Positions 1 through 8,442 of a stretch of DNA of 64,000 bases are shown here, piece after piece. The stretch is from Sporosarcina cyprini. GTDB taxonomy: Bacteria > Bacillota > Bacilli > Bacillales_A > Planococcaceae. The DNA lies in assembly GCF_022048975.1 (NCBI RefSeq), contig NZ_JAKMHX010000024.1, positions 1 through 64,000 of the forward strand. Reading direction: 5' to 3'. The notes beneath the pieces are model-generated. The model did no database searches. It had not been told where the DNA came from and was given only the letters and a program-made list of their open reading frames with translations. Every line of letters begins with the position of its first letter. Within the stretch, counting starts at the first letter, position 1. The translations under genes and the position numbers were made by a program.

Positions 1-94
1 CCGCTTTGCTGGAAGAGTAAAAGAGTTCCATTTCCTCAAATCCAGCCTTTTCGCCAGCCGCAAACAATTCTATTTGAAAGTCTTGGATGTTCAT
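1..94 (-). CDS. TldE/PmbA-type metalloprotease subunit (5' end only)
   Basis: Only the first 31 codons lie in the window; the gene runs off the left edge. The reading frame starts with ATG at 94, overlapping the TGA of tldD in an ATGA junction, so the two genes are translationally coupled. The visible N-terminus (beginning MNIQDFQIELF, with ELFYSSS further on) resembles the start of TldD/PmbA proteins, and TldD family proteins normally occur as a pair. TldD/TldE heterodimers are Zn proteases that degrade unfolded peptides or mature ribosomal peptides. Assignment rests mainly on the position after tldD and the short N-terminal match. Confidence 0.6.
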   Translation of the reverse strand, partial: MNIQDFQIELFAAGEKAGFEEMELFYSSSKA

Positions 95-1485
95 CAGCTA
101 TTCCCTCCTCTGCCGCCAATGGTGAGCTCGGAAACACGAATCATCGGTTGGCCGACCGTGACCGGAACCGTGCCGCTCGATGCCCCGCACATACCGACGC
201 CGAGACCAAGATTGTTCCCGACCATGTCGATTTTCTTCAGCGTATCGATGCCTTTTCCGATGATCGCTGCACCCTTGATTGGCTCGGCGATCTTCCCATC
301 GCGGATCATATAGCCTTCACTCACCGAGAAATTGTAATCGCTCGTCGTCGGATTGACGGAACCGCCGTCCATATACTTGGCGAAAATGCCAAGCTCCGTA
401 TTGGCGATAATTTCTTCCGGTGTCGACTGGCCTGCTGCGATGAACGTATTGTTCATCCGGGATGTCGGTGCATATTTGTAAGACTCCCGGCGCCCTGAAC
501 CCGTCGGATCCATGTTCATCTTCCGGCTGCCTAATTTATCAATCAAATAACCTTTTAAAATTCCATTTTCAATCAATAAATTCCGCTGCGTCGCCATGCC
601 TTCGTCATCGATATTGAGTGAACCCCAGGCATTCGGAATTGTGCCGTCATCATAAGCCGTGACAAGAGGCGATGCCACATATTCACCAAGCTTATCGGCA
701 AAAATAGAAGCTTTCCGGGCAACCGCATGTGATTCCAATCCATGGCCACAAGCTTCGTGGAAGATGACTCCTCCGAATTCATTGTCGATCACAACAGGGA
801 AATTGCCGGATGGCGCATGATCCGCAAAAAGGATCGTTTTCGCGCTGCGTGCCGCTTCTTTCGCAATCCCTTCAATATCAAGCTGCTCCATATATTCCAA
901 CCCGCCAAAAGAACCCGGTCCGAAATCAGCGGATTCTCGATCGTTCCCGGATTCCGCAATGACGCTGATCCCCATGCGGTTATACGCCCGGCGGTCCTCG
1001 ACGAACAAGCCTTCTGAGTTGACGATGCAAATATCTTTCAACGTATCAATGAACGTCGCAGTCGTCTGAGCAATCACTGGATCAAAGGACATCGCCGACA
1101 AATGCGCGCGTCTGAGCCATTCCACTTTTTGCTTCTTCGAAACGGAATTCGGTAAAATGCGGATATGGTGTTTATTTTCAATAATTTTCTTCTGGAAATT
1201 CAACGTTACATCGATTGGGTTGCTGCGGATCGCTTGCGCTGCCGATCTGGCGACTTGCAATAAATTCTCCTCGCTGTCATCACTCGTAAAGGCGTACACG
1301 GAGTACTCCCCTTTAAGAATCCGGATGCCTACCCCATAATCGCGTCCTGCAAGTGCACGTTCGACGACTCCGCCAATCATGCTGATTGTCGAATTCCTCT
1401 TATCTTCAATAAATAACTCCGCAAAATCTCCGCCTGTTTCAAGCGCCGCTTGAATTACATTTTCTGCAACAGACTTCTGTATCAT
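94..1485 (-). CDS. tldD: TldD family metalloprotease
   Basis: 463 aa, typical for TldD. The metalloprotease signature HEACGH is at residues 243-248, followed by GLESHAVAR, the usual TldD context. The rest (GGVVERALAGRDYGVG near residues 38-53, and a glycine-rich C-terminus with PVTVGQPMIRV) also fits the family. In E. coli the TldD/TldE complex carries out proteolysis in microcin and CcdA processing; the cellular substrate here is unknown. It lies downstream of a thioredoxin gene and overlaps the next tldE-like gene by ATGA. A stem-loop separates it from the thioredoxin gene, so it may be read from the upstream promoter with altered mRNA stability. Confidence 0.93.
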   Translation of the reverse strand: MIQKSVAENVIQAALETGGDFAELFIEDKRNSTISMIGGVVERALAGRDYGVGIRILKGEYSVYAFTSDDSEENLLQVARSAAQAIRSNPIDVTLNFQKKIIENKHHIRILPNSVSKKQKVEWLRRAHLSAMSFDPVIAQTTATFIDTLKDICIVNSEGLFVEDRRAYNRMGISVIAESGNDRESADFGPGSFGGLEYMEQLDIEGIAKEAARSAKTILFADHAPSGNFPVVIDNEFGGVIFHEACGHGLESHAVARKASIFADKLGEYVASPLVTAYDDGTIPNAWGSLNIDDEGMATQRNLLIENGILKGYLIDKLGSRKMNMDPTGSGRRESYKYAPTSRMNNTFIAAGQSTPEEIIANTELGIFAKYMDGGSVNPTTSDYNFSVSEGYMIRDGKIAEPIKGAAIIGKGIDTLKKIDMVGNNLGLGVGMCGASSGTVPVTVGQPMIRVSELTIGGRGGNS

Positions 1486-1519
1486 GTCCCCACCCCTACT
1501 TTTCTCTATTTGCTGACGC

Positions 1520-1544
1520 CCGGCTGAACACGTTATTCAGCCGG
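1520..1544. other. Stem-loop between thioredoxin gene and tldD
   Basis: Perfect 9-bp arms CCGGCTGAA and TTCAGCCGG around a 7-nt loop. No U-tract follows on either strand, so it is not a canonical terminator. It may act as an mRNA processing or stabilising hairpin, or a weak terminator. Confidence 0.5.
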
Positions 1545-1556
1545 ACGAGCACTTCT

Positions 1557-1901
1557 TTATTTCAAAACAGTTTCAAGAAACTCTTGTAATTCACTACGGC
1601 TCAAACTTCCCAAATGGGACGAAACCACTTCTCCATGCCGGAAAAGCAATAATGTCGGAAATCCAATGATTTCATATCGGTTCACCAGCTCGTTGGATTT
1701 CGTCAGAACTTCGTCAATATCCACAAGTAACTTGGTAATTTTTATCTGTCCTTCGTACTCGCTGCAAAACTCCTCCAGCATCGGAGCGATGAATTCGCAT
1801 GGACCACAGCCGTCTGCATAAAAGTCGACCAATACCGGCATTTCGCTATTGATCACTTCCCTAGCAAACATTTCTTCCGTAATCGCTACAACCGCGGTCA
1901 T
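1557..1901 (-). CDS. Thioredoxin family protein
   Basis: 114 aa, close to a single thioredoxin domain. The redox motif CGPC is at residues 32-35 in the context VDFYADGCGPCEF, and GFPTLLLF supplies the conserved cis-proline region. There is no signal peptide, so it is cytoplasmic and should reduce protein disulfides. The ATG follows a strong AAGGAGG-like site. It is more divergent than a housekeeping TrxA (insertion TKLLVDIDEV, ASP-rich), so it may be a secondary thioredoxin. It lies 71 nt upstream of tldD on the same strand. Confidence 0.88.
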   Translation of the reverse strand: MTAVVAITEEMFAREVINSEMPVLVDFYADGCGPCEFIAPMLEEFCSEYEGQIKITKLLVDIDEVLTKSNELVNRYEIIGFPTLLLFRHGEVVSSHLGSLSRSELQEFLETVLK

Positions 1902-2056
1902 TTCCTATCCTCCTTGCCGACTCGGGGAACATAAATTCCCTGTTCGGAATCACTAACAATGCTTTGACTTTACCGACTCGCGAATTTGTTTTCAATATCC
2001 TTTGACAATACGGGCTTTTTTTGTGTTGATTGGGTCAGTTTCCACCAGGGATCTCA

Positions 2057-2099
2057 AATAAAAAACAACCGGATCCCCAATGTTATGGAAATCCGGTTG
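2057..2099 (-). terminator. Rho-independent terminator of glpD
   Basis: On the minus strand the stem CAACCGGAT/ATCCGGTTG (2066-2074 with 2091-2099) is followed directly by a run of U. It sits 15 nt beyond the glpD stop codon. Confidence 0.85.
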
Positions 2100-2114
2100 C
2101 TATGGATCTTGTAT

Positions 2115-3758
2115 TTATTCATTTACCGCTTCATTCAATCGTTCATCGAGCGCCCGGGCATACTGCATCGTTTCACCCGGCGTCCATTCCATGCGTTCCG
2201 CCATATAATCGATGACATCCTGCTTCCACTTCCGCACCCACTCGATATCAAAGAATACGGCACCCGTCCGTCGCATGAAGAAGTCGACAGGGGTCAACGC
2301 CATCTCGTATTCCATTGCATATTGCAAAACGAGTTGAATAGATAAAGGCAACGGAGAGTCCGGGTTCACTTGATCCGCTAAACTAGCGATCACCTGCGTG
2401 TTCGTCCCATACATGGCAGCTATGCTTGTCGCATCTTCAATCGACATGCCGAGCGTTGCAAGCTTTCTCGATTCTGCTGCAATGAACGGATCATACTCCC
2501 GCGGATCATGGAAATCCCCGCCGGACAACCGAAGTTCCTTTGTCACGGATTTCTTGCACGAAACACCTTCCGACTCCAACTGTTCACATAACAGATCCGT
2601 CACCGTTTCCGCCATTTTCCGGTAGCCTGTCAGCTTGCCGCCTGCAATCGTGATCAGTCCGGTTTCGGATGTCCAGATTTCATCTTTCCGTGAAATCTCA
2701 GACGGTCCTTTCCCTTCCTGGCGAATCAACGGCCTGACGCCAGCCCATGTCGATTCCACGTCTCCTCTTGAGACCTGGACATCCGGGAACATGAAGTGGA
2801 TGGACTCGAGCAAGTAATCAATATCCTCTTCCGTAGCATGCGGATGTTGCAGATCGCTCGTGTATTCGGTGTCCGTTGTTCCGATATACGCTTTGCCGTT
2901 CCGCGGAATGGCAAAGACCATCCTTCCGTCCGGTGTATCAAAGTAAACGGCTTGGCGCAGCGGGAACTTCCGGCTATCGATGACGATATGGACTCCCTTG
3001 GAATGAAACAAGCTCTTCCCTTCTATTTTCCGGTCCATTCCGATGACACTTTCCACCCAAGGACCCGTTGCGTTGACAATTCGGGTACCTTGGATGCGGT
3101 GGCGGGTGCCCGTTAACGTATCCACGAAATACAAGCCGCTCACCTGACCCTGGCCATTGTAAATAAACGATTCGGCTTTCGCATAATTAAGAAGATCTGC
3201 CCCGAGCTCCGCCGCTTTCTTCGCCACTTCAATGGTCAGACGGGCATCATCTGTCCGATATTCCACGTAATATCCGCTGCCGAGCAGTCCTTTCTCATTC
3301 AACAATGGCTCCCGGCTTAATGTCTGCTTCCGATCAAGCATTTTTCGGCGTTCCTTCTTCTTAACGCCCGCGAGAAAGTCATAGACCTTTAACCCGACCG
3401 AAGTGGAGTACTTACCGAAAGTCCCTTTCTTATAAATCGGCAGCAACATCCATTCCGGATGCGTCACATGCGGCGCGTTGCGGTAGACAACTTCCCGCTC
3501 CTTGCCGACTTCCGCCACCATGCCGACTTCGAACTGCTTCAAATAACGCAAGCCCCCGTGGACCAATTTCGTCGACCGGCTTGACGTTCCCGCAGCAAAA
3601 TCCTGCATCTCAATCAAAGCCGTTTTAAGTCCCCTGGAGACACAGTCAAGGGCAATGCCGACACCCGTAATCCCGCCTCCGACGATGACCACGTCGTAGT
3701 GTCGATTATCCATTGCAGCTAAGCTAGCTTTCCGATCCTCATATGAAAAAGTTTTCAA
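2115..3758 (-). CDS. glpD: Aerobic glycerol-3-phosphate dehydrogenase
   Basis: 547 aa FAD enzyme that oxidises sn-glycerol 3-phosphate to dihydroxyacetone phosphate and feeds electrons to quinone at the membrane. The FAD-binding GGGITG is at residues 27-32, followed by the GlpD signatures GTSSRSTKLVHGGLRYL and, further on, IAGGKLTGYRKMAE. I place the start at TTG 3758, ten nt after AAGGAG; a GTG at 3767 is only 3 nt from that site and is less likely. The gene is divergent from glpP, and a terminator-like hairpin lies in its leader, so expression is probably by GlpP antitermination. It is monocistronic, with its own terminator. Confidence 0.95.
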   Translation of the reverse strand: MKTFSYEDRKASLAAMDNRHYDVVIVGGGITGVGIALDCVSRGLKTALIEMQDFAAGTSSRSTKLVHGGLRYLKQFEVGMVAEVGKEREVVYRNAPHVTHPEWMLLPIYKKGTFGKYSTSVGLKVYDFLAGVKKKERRKMLDRKQTLSREPLLNEKGLLGSGYYVEYRTDDARLTIEVAKKAAELGADLLNYAKAESFIYNGQGQVSGLYFVDTLTGTRHRIQGTRIVNATGPWVESVIGMDRKIEGKSLFHSKGVHIVIDSRKFPLRQAVYFDTPDGRMVFAIPRNGKAYIGTTDTEYTSDLQHPHATEEDIDYLLESIHFMFPDVQVSRGDVESTWAGVRPLIRQEGKGPSEISRKDEIWTSETGLITIAGGKLTGYRKMAETVTDLLCEQLESEGVSCKKSVTKELRLSGGDFHDPREYDPFIAAESRKLATLGMSIEDATSIAAMYGTNTQVIASLADQVNPDSPLPLSIQLVLQYAMEYEMALTPVDFFMRRTGAVFFDIEWVRKWKQDVIDYMAERMEWTPGETMQYARALDERLNEAVNE

Positions 3759-3783
3759 ATCTAACACGCTCCTTCATAGAAAA

Positions 3784-3829
3784 TGGCCATCACAAGAGCC
3801 CTGCAAAAAATGCGGGGATTGCAATGGCC
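3784..3829 (-). promoter_or_regulatory. Leader terminator of glpD, likely GlpP antitermination target
   Basis: On the minus strand, arms GGCCATTGCAATCCCCGC and GGCCATCACAAGAGCCCTGC (as complement) form an imperfect stem followed by UUUUCU, just upstream of the glpD ribosome site. In B. subtilis GlpP with glycerol 3-phosphate prevents termination at a similar inverted repeat in the glpD leader. The function here is inferred from that precedent plus the adjacent glpP gene. Confidence 0.6.
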
Positions 3830-3926
3830 TTCTCTTTACTCTTTGACCTAATATTCTATTCTATATTTTCATACTTTCCCTGTGATAGTATAGGATTAGG
3901 CTATCTACAAGAAAGGGTGAAACAAC

Positions 3927-4490
3927 TTGCGTCTAGTCGATATGGTCGAGTCCCAAATGATCGCATCTGTCAAAAGTGAAGAGGATTTGCAAGCGGCGCT
4001 AACGTCCAACTCTAACATCGTATTCCTTTTGACGGGAAACCTGATGACGATCGCTGAATACATAAAACAATTACGGGCAGCTAATAAGCATGTCTTTCTC
4101 CATCTCGACTTTATTGACGGGCTTTCCAACTCCAAAAATGCACTCAGCTATGTGAAGGAGTATTGGAACCCTACCGGCATCATCACAACGAAAAGCCATA
4201 TTGTAAAAATGGCGAATGAAGTCGGATTGCAGACGATCCAGCGTATCTTCCTGCTGGATTGGGGTGCCATTAATAAAGGAATTGAAATGGTCAAATCTTG
4301 CAAGCCGGATGCTGTTGAAATCCTGCCGGGCATCATGCCGAAAATCATCGATCAGCTATGCAGCGAACTGGATTTCCCCATTATCGCAGGCGGGCTCATC
4401 ACTGATATTTCAGAGGTTCATGCCGCACTGGAAGCGGGTGCACTAGCGGTTTCTTCCGGCAATCCCGCCATGTGGAATTTCGATTTATAA
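3927..4490 (+). CDS. glpP: Glycerol uptake operon antiterminator
   Basis: 187 aa RNA-binding regulator. The TIM-barrel sequence carries the family landmarks HLDFIDGLSN, GIITTKSHIVKMA, IQRIFLLDWGA, VEILPGIMPKII and PIIAGGLI, collinear with B. subtilis GlpP. With glycerol 3-phosphate bound it binds the glpD (and glpFK) leaders and prevents early termination. The start is TTG after AAAGGGTG. It is divergent from glpD and its last codons overlap the end of the convergent HAD gene by 6 nt. No glpF or glpK is present in the window. Confidence 0.93.
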   Translation: MRLVDMVESQMIASVKSEEDLQAALTSNSNIVFLLTGNLMTIAEYIKQLRAANKHVFLHLDFIDGLSNSKNALSYVKEYWNPTGIITTKSHIVKMANEVGLQTIQRIFLLDWGAINKGIEMVKSCKPDAVEILPGIMPKIIDQLCSELDFPIIAGGLITDISEVHAALEAGALAVSSGNPAMWNFDL

Positions 4491-5261
4491 AGAGGCGATA
4501 TCCCGCACGCTTTCCAGCACATACGAAGGACGGTCCGTTGCGGCTTCCAGCATAGCGGAAGTCGTAATGCCAGTCATCACCAAAACAGAATGGATGCCGG
4601 CTTCGTTCGCCATCCGGATATCGGTTTCTAAGCGGTCACCGACCATATAACATTGGTCCGCTTCCATTTTCAATACTTGCTCCAAGACATACGAGGACAT
4701 CAAAGCAGAGGGTTTGCCCGTAATCTGTTTCACAGGCTGCCCTGTCGCCCCTTCTAACGCACCGATCATCGCGCCGCAGTCAGGGATTTCCCCGCCTTCT
4801 ACCGGACACGTCCGGTCTGGGTTCGTCGCAATGATCTCTGCCCCGTTCCGCCACGCCTGGAACGCATCATTTAATTTCTCATAGTTAAACTGGCGATCCC
4901 ATCCGAGTACGACATGGGATGCGTCTGCCGCTTCGGATGCGAGCTGGATACCGGCTTCCTGCAATTCGTCGAATAAAGGCTGCTCCCCGATCACGTAGGC
5001 AGCATCGCCCTCCGCCATATTGTTTTTTAAATAGTGGGCTGTAATGTAGTTGGAATTAATCACCTCATCCAACTCGACTTCAATTCCCATGCGGTTTAGT
5101 TTCGAAACATAATCCGTACGGCGAGCAATCGATTTATTCGTCAAAAAGACGACTTTGTCCCCTCTATTTTTCAATGCCTGGATGGCTTCCGGAACACCTG
5201 GAATTGTGTTATCGTCCAGATAAATGGTTCCATCCAGATCAAAAATAAAACCTTTTGTCAA
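4485..5261 (-). CDS. HAD-IIA family sugar-phosphatase (NagD/AraL type)
   Basis: 258 aa. HAD motif I is FDLDGT at residues 7-12, with nucleophile Asp8 and acid Asp10. Motif II is VVFLTNKS, with a C2-type cap containing VLGWDRQFNYEKL and IATNPDRTCP, and motif IV is YMVGDRLETDIRMANEAG. This is the NagD/AraL/glycerol-3-phosphate phosphatase clade of cytosolic phosphatases acting on small sugar phosphates. The start is TTG behind GAGGGGAG. It is last in a same-strand run after an MgtC-like gene and converges on glpP. A role in removing excess glycerol 3-phosphate is attractive but unproven. Confidence 0.85.
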   Translation of the reverse strand: MTKGFIFDLDGTIYLDDNTIPGVPEAIQALKNRGDKVVFLTNKSIARRTDYVSKLNRMGIEVELDEVINSNYITAHYLKNNMAEGDAAYVIGEQPLFDELQEAGIQLASEAADASHVVLGWDRQFNYEKLNDAFQAWRNGAEIIATNPDRTCPVEGGEIPDCGAMIGALEGATGQPVKQITGKPSALMSSYVLEQVLKMEADQCYMVGDRLETDIRMANEAGIHSVLVMTGITTSAMLEAATDRPSYVLESVRDIASL

Positions 5262-5277
5262 CCTGCTCCCCTCGCTG

Positions 5278-5979
5278 TCAGCTAATAATTTCTACGTTTT
5301 GCACATAATTGATTTTCTTGATCATCGTGTAGATTTGAGGTACTGAATGTCTCACATTCACTCTCGTCTTCACTTCGATCAGTTGCTGCTCTTCCCCTTG
5401 CAAATCCTTAATGCGGGACTGCGAAATGGAGAACTTCTGCTTATTTAATTCATCCATCACCGTCTCAATGCCTTCTGGCTGACTGACGGTAACCCGGATC
5501 GTCAAATCTCTTTTTTTCAAGTGTTTTGGCCCAAAACGGATAACGAGAAGCGGAATCAGTTCCACACCGATGAGCAGGAGGAGCACACCGAAAACCGCTT
5601 CGATATAAAATCCTGCTCCAACTGCGATGCCGATTCCTGCCGCTCCCCAGATCATTGCCGCCGTAGTCAGGCCGGATATCCGTTCGTTATCCCGGCGCAG
5701 GATAACCCCAGCGCCAAGAAAACCGATGCCGGATACTATTTGTGCTGCCAGTCTGAGCGGATCCATCTGAATCCGGACATCTTCACTGCCCGGGAACGTA
5801 TAGGCCGCTTCCACAGAAACGATGGTCAGCAAACAGCTGATAATCGAAATGACGAGACTCGTTTTCAACCCAAGCGGCTTTCTCTTCAACTCCCGCTCCA
5901 ATCCGATCACCAGACCAAGAACCGCCGAAATACTGAGCTTTGTAAGCATTTCAACATCAGCCAACTGCAACCATTCCAT
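5278..5979 (-). CDS. MgtC/SapB family membrane protein
   Basis: About 233 aa. The first 140 residues hold four to five hydrophobic helices with the MgtC signatures GLVIGLERELKRKPLGLKTS, GIGFLGAGVIL and GLTTAAMIW. The C-terminal 90 residues form a soluble ACT-like domain (LTIRVTVSQPEGIETVMDELN). Family members modulate membrane potential, Mg2+ adaptation or ATP synthase. I chose ATG 5979 because AGGGGGTGAG lies just upstream; an earlier ATG at 6003 lacks such a site. It lies between the sugar isomerase and HAD genes, without a visible terminator on either side. Confidence 0.88.
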   Translation of the reverse strand: MEWLQLADVEMLTKLSISAVLGLVIGLERELKRKPLGLKTSLVISIISCLLTIVSVEAAYTFPGSEDVRIQMDPLRLAAQIVSGIGFLGAGVILRRDNERISGLTTAAMIWGAAGIGIAVGAGFYIEAVFGVLLLLIGVELIPLLVIRFGPKHLKKRDLTIRVTVSQPEGIETVMDELNKQKFSISQSRIKDLQGEEQQLIEVKTRVNVRHSVPQIYTMIKKINYVQNVEIIS

Positions 5980-6018
5980 CCGCTCACCCCCTGATCCGCT
6001 CATCCTGGCACTCTGTCA

Positions 6019-6795
6019 TCAATTCGAGAATTGCGCAGATGGATGCCGAATGATATCTTCCAAATTATATGTGTATGGATTGATTTCAAACACTATTGGT
6101 CCGTCAAACTCGTTTTCGTTTAGAATGTGCATGAGTTTTGCCGTATCCAGTCCTGTGACACCTTCACCAGGCAATTGATGCAAATCTCCCTTTGCATCAT
6201 TGTCGGAGAAGTGCACAGAAACGAGGCGTTCTCCTAAGCGAGCTACCGTTTCTTCTAGCGGAGCGCCGAGCACTGCCAGATGGCCAGTGTCCAGGCATGC
6301 TGCTGTACCGGTAGCATCCAAAATCTCGAGCCATTCATCGACGGACGAAGGGAAAATATGTGTATAGTTCAACCCGTCCGGAATTTGATTTTCAAATAAA
6401 ATCGTACAGCCAAGCTCTTCCGCCATTTGACGAGTGCGGCTGAGGCGATCAATCACAAGGCGCTTTGCCTCTGCATGTCCTTCTGAAGCCCAAGCCATGC
6501 CGCCATGAATGACAGCATGTCCTCCTCCATACGCCTGAAGCTTCTCGAGCCATTCCTGATTCACGCGGAAAATCAAATCTTCTACTTCCTTAAAAGGAGA
6601 GGCTAGATTTAAATCATGAAAAGGAAGGTGCAAACCGATTTTCAGTCCTGCTTCCTTCGCCAGCTCCATATCCTTCTCAGCCGTCAGATGCTCTGCCCAA
6701 ATTTCGACGCCGTCAAATCCGGCGTTTTTTAATGCCGCCATATCTTCCGCTGTCTTTTTCTGGCCGGCCGACCAAAGACTTAGCCATTTTTCCAT
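6019..6795 (-). CDS. Sugar phosphate isomerase/epimerase (AP endonuclease-like TIM barrel)
   Basis: 258 aa xylose-isomerase-like TIM barrel of the IolI/Hyi/YcjR superfamily. Metal-ligand style motifs can be seen: ILFENQIP (Glu), CLDTGHLAVLG (Asp, His), VHFSDNDAKGDLHQLPGEG (His, Asp) and a C-terminal IVFEINPY (Glu). These ligands suit a divalent-metal ketose or inosose isomerase or epimerase. The exact substrate cannot be read. The gene is 15 nt downstream of the MFS transporter gene, so transport and isomerisation of the same sugar or polyol is the likely role. Confidence 0.83.
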   Translation of the reverse strand: MEKWLSLWSAGQKKTAEDMAALKNAGFDGVEIWAEHLTAEKDMELAKEAGLKIGLHLPFHDLNLASPFKEVEDLIFRVNQEWLEKLQAYGGGHAVIHGGMAWASEGHAEAKRLVIDRLSRTRQMAEELGCTILFENQIPDGLNYTHIFPSSVDEWLEILDATGTAACLDTGHLAVLGAPLEETVARLGERLVSVHFSDNDAKGDLHQLPGEGVTGLDTAKLMHILNENEFDGPIVFEINPYTYNLEDIIRHPSAQFSN

Positions 6796-6810
6796 CTGAA
6801 ATTCCTCCTC

Positions 6811-8160
6811 TTAGTTCAAGTCTTTCGCTGTTTCAAACTCTGCATTAATTTCTTCCAGCTTAATACCCTTCGTTTCCGGTGCAAGCGTGTAAGTGATCAG
6901 AAGGCCAATCAGCGCAACACCGGCAAAAACGCCAAGCGCAGCGGAATTGCCCCATACAGCCACGACATTCGGGAAGACCAAAACGCCCATGATGGACCCG
7001 ATCCGGCTAACAGAAGTCGCAAATCCGGATGCCCCTGCCCGAAGGCTCGTCGGGAACAATTCCGTCGGATAAACGAAGTTCAAAATACCGCCACCCATGT
7101 TAGCGAAGAGAACCGCGATACTAAACAGAACAACCAAGAATACTAGTGTCGGATGCGGATTGAATGTCAGAACCGCAAGGCCCGCTGTCAACCCTGCGAA
7201 TGACGTGATTAGCAACGGACGGCGTCCCCACCGTTCAACGAGGTTCATCCCAATGATGGCCCCACACAGTCCGAGAATACTAACGATTGAAGAAGCAACA
7301 TAGGTCTTATGTAAATCTCCTTGCGTAAATGCTGACAAAATAGTCGGTGTATACATCGAAATACCATAATACGAAGTGGAATAACAGAACCAGAATCCTG
7401 AAACGAAAATCGTTCGTTTAATCAACTTTTTAGAGAACAATAAGCTAAGTGGAACCTTCTTCGTTTTCGGTTCAGGTTTCAACTCTACTTTGCTGCCCGT
7501 GATATTGAAAATAACATCTTGCGCTTCCTTCTCACGGCCTTTGGAAACAAGCCAACGCGGAGATTCCGGCAAACCGATCCGGAACAGGAAGATAATCAAA
7601 GCAAGAATCGCGCCCAATAAGAACATATAACGCCATGCATGGTCACCAAGAGGAGCAAATAGAATACCGCTCAAATAAGCGACAACCGCGCCGACAAACC
7701 ACATCGCAGCAAGGAACGTCCCCTGCTTACCCCTATTTTTGGTCGAACTGAACTCCGAAACAAGTGTCGCGGAAATCGGATAGTCCGCGCCAATCCCAAT
7801 ACCAAGTAAAAATCGGAAGACAATGAGCCAAAGCACATTCGGTGCAACCGCTGTCAAAACTGCAAATAAAACAAATGCGATCAAATCGATCGTAATCATC
7901 GCTTTCCGGCCAAATGAATCCGTCAACCGGCCGAGCCACGCCGCCCCGATAAACGAACCAATAATGGCAGAAGCCGTCAGGAAGCTCTGCTCCCCTGGCG
8001 AAATACTCCACTGTCTCAAAATAAGCGGCATCGCAACTGCAATGATCGTCAAATCAAAGCCGTCTAGAAATGTACCCCCCGCCGAAACAATCTTCACCTT
8101 GCGCTGAAACTTCTCCAGTTTCTTCGCGTCTGCAGGCGAATCTAAATAATCGAATGCCAT
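6811..8160 (-). CDS. MFS transporter, sugar-porter-like
   Basis: 449 aa with about 12 membrane segments. Motifs: DGFDLTIIAVAMPLI in helix 1, GRLTDSFGRKAMI (MFS motif A), GIGIGADYPISATLVSEF, PESPRWLVSKG before the central loop and PETKGIKLEEI at the C-terminus. The last two are hallmarks of sugar-porter type MFS carriers. It is the first gene of a likely operon with the TIM-barrel isomerase. Substrate unknown; a sugar, polyol or sugar acid is most plausible. Confidence 0.85.
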   Translation of the reverse strand: MAFDYLDSPADAKKLEKFQRKVKIVSAGGTFLDGFDLTIIAVAMPLILRQWSISPGEQSFLTASAIIGSFIGAAWLGRLTDSFGRKAMITIDLIAFVLFAVLTAVAPNVLWLIVFRFLLGIGIGADYPISATLVSEFSSTKNRGKQGTFLAAMWFVGAVVAYLSGILFAPLGDHAWRYMFLLGAILALIIFLFRIGLPESPRWLVSKGREKEAQDVIFNITGSKVELKPEPKTKKVPLSLLFSKKLIKRTIFVSGFWFCYSTSYYGISMYTPTILSAFTQGDLHKTYVASSIVSILGLCGAIIGMNLVERWGRRPLLITSFAGLTAGLAVLTFNPHPTLVFLVVLFSIAVLFANMGGGILNFVYPTELFPTSLRAGASGFATSVSRIGSIMGVLVFPNVVAVWGNSAALGVFAGVALIGLLITYTLAPETKGIKLEEINAEFETAKDLN

Positions 8161-8254
8161 ACATACTCCCCTTTTCCATTAATCTTCTTCAAACTGATAT
8201 ACTGTGCTTCCCCTGCTGCCTGCCTGCGTCTCCAAGCTCCCCCCTTTGATGAAC
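8161..8254 (-). other. Leader of the MFS-isomerase unit
   Basis: The stretch holds the ribosome site of the MFS gene (GGGGAG) and the start of its leader. I see no convincing -35/-10 pair. The preceding unit ends at the terminator 8255-8324. Confidence 0.3.
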
Positions 8255-8324
8255 ACAAAAAACCCGGCAAAGCCTAAAAAATGCAGGGCCCTTGTACAGG
8301 CTGCATGACTGGCTTCGCCGGGTT
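8255..8324 (-). terminator. Long rho-independent terminator after the 2-hydroxycarboxylate transporter operon
   Basis: The outer stem pairs 8261-8274 (AACCCGGCAAAGCC) with 8311-8324 (GGCTTCGCCGGGTT). An inner stem ATGCAG/CTGCAT lies inside it, and on the minus strand the stem is followed by about six U. It lies about 120 nt past the transporter stop codon. Confidence 0.8.
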
Positions 8325-8442
8325 CTCATCGTCTCTACCCGGAAATGTCTTATTCAATTCCCGCAAGAAACGGGATTGAAACTAGGATAACAATTTTGAT
8401 AATTCGTGTCAATAATCTATTTAGTTTTTATGAGATTCTTTC

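Noticed and set aside
8346..8385. CRISPR-repeat-like hairpin ending GGGATTGAAAC in the 3' region of the 2HCT gene
   Set aside because: Only one copy, no spacers and no cas genes; it is explained as a simple stem-loop CAATTCCCG/CGGGATTG in a 3' untranslated region.
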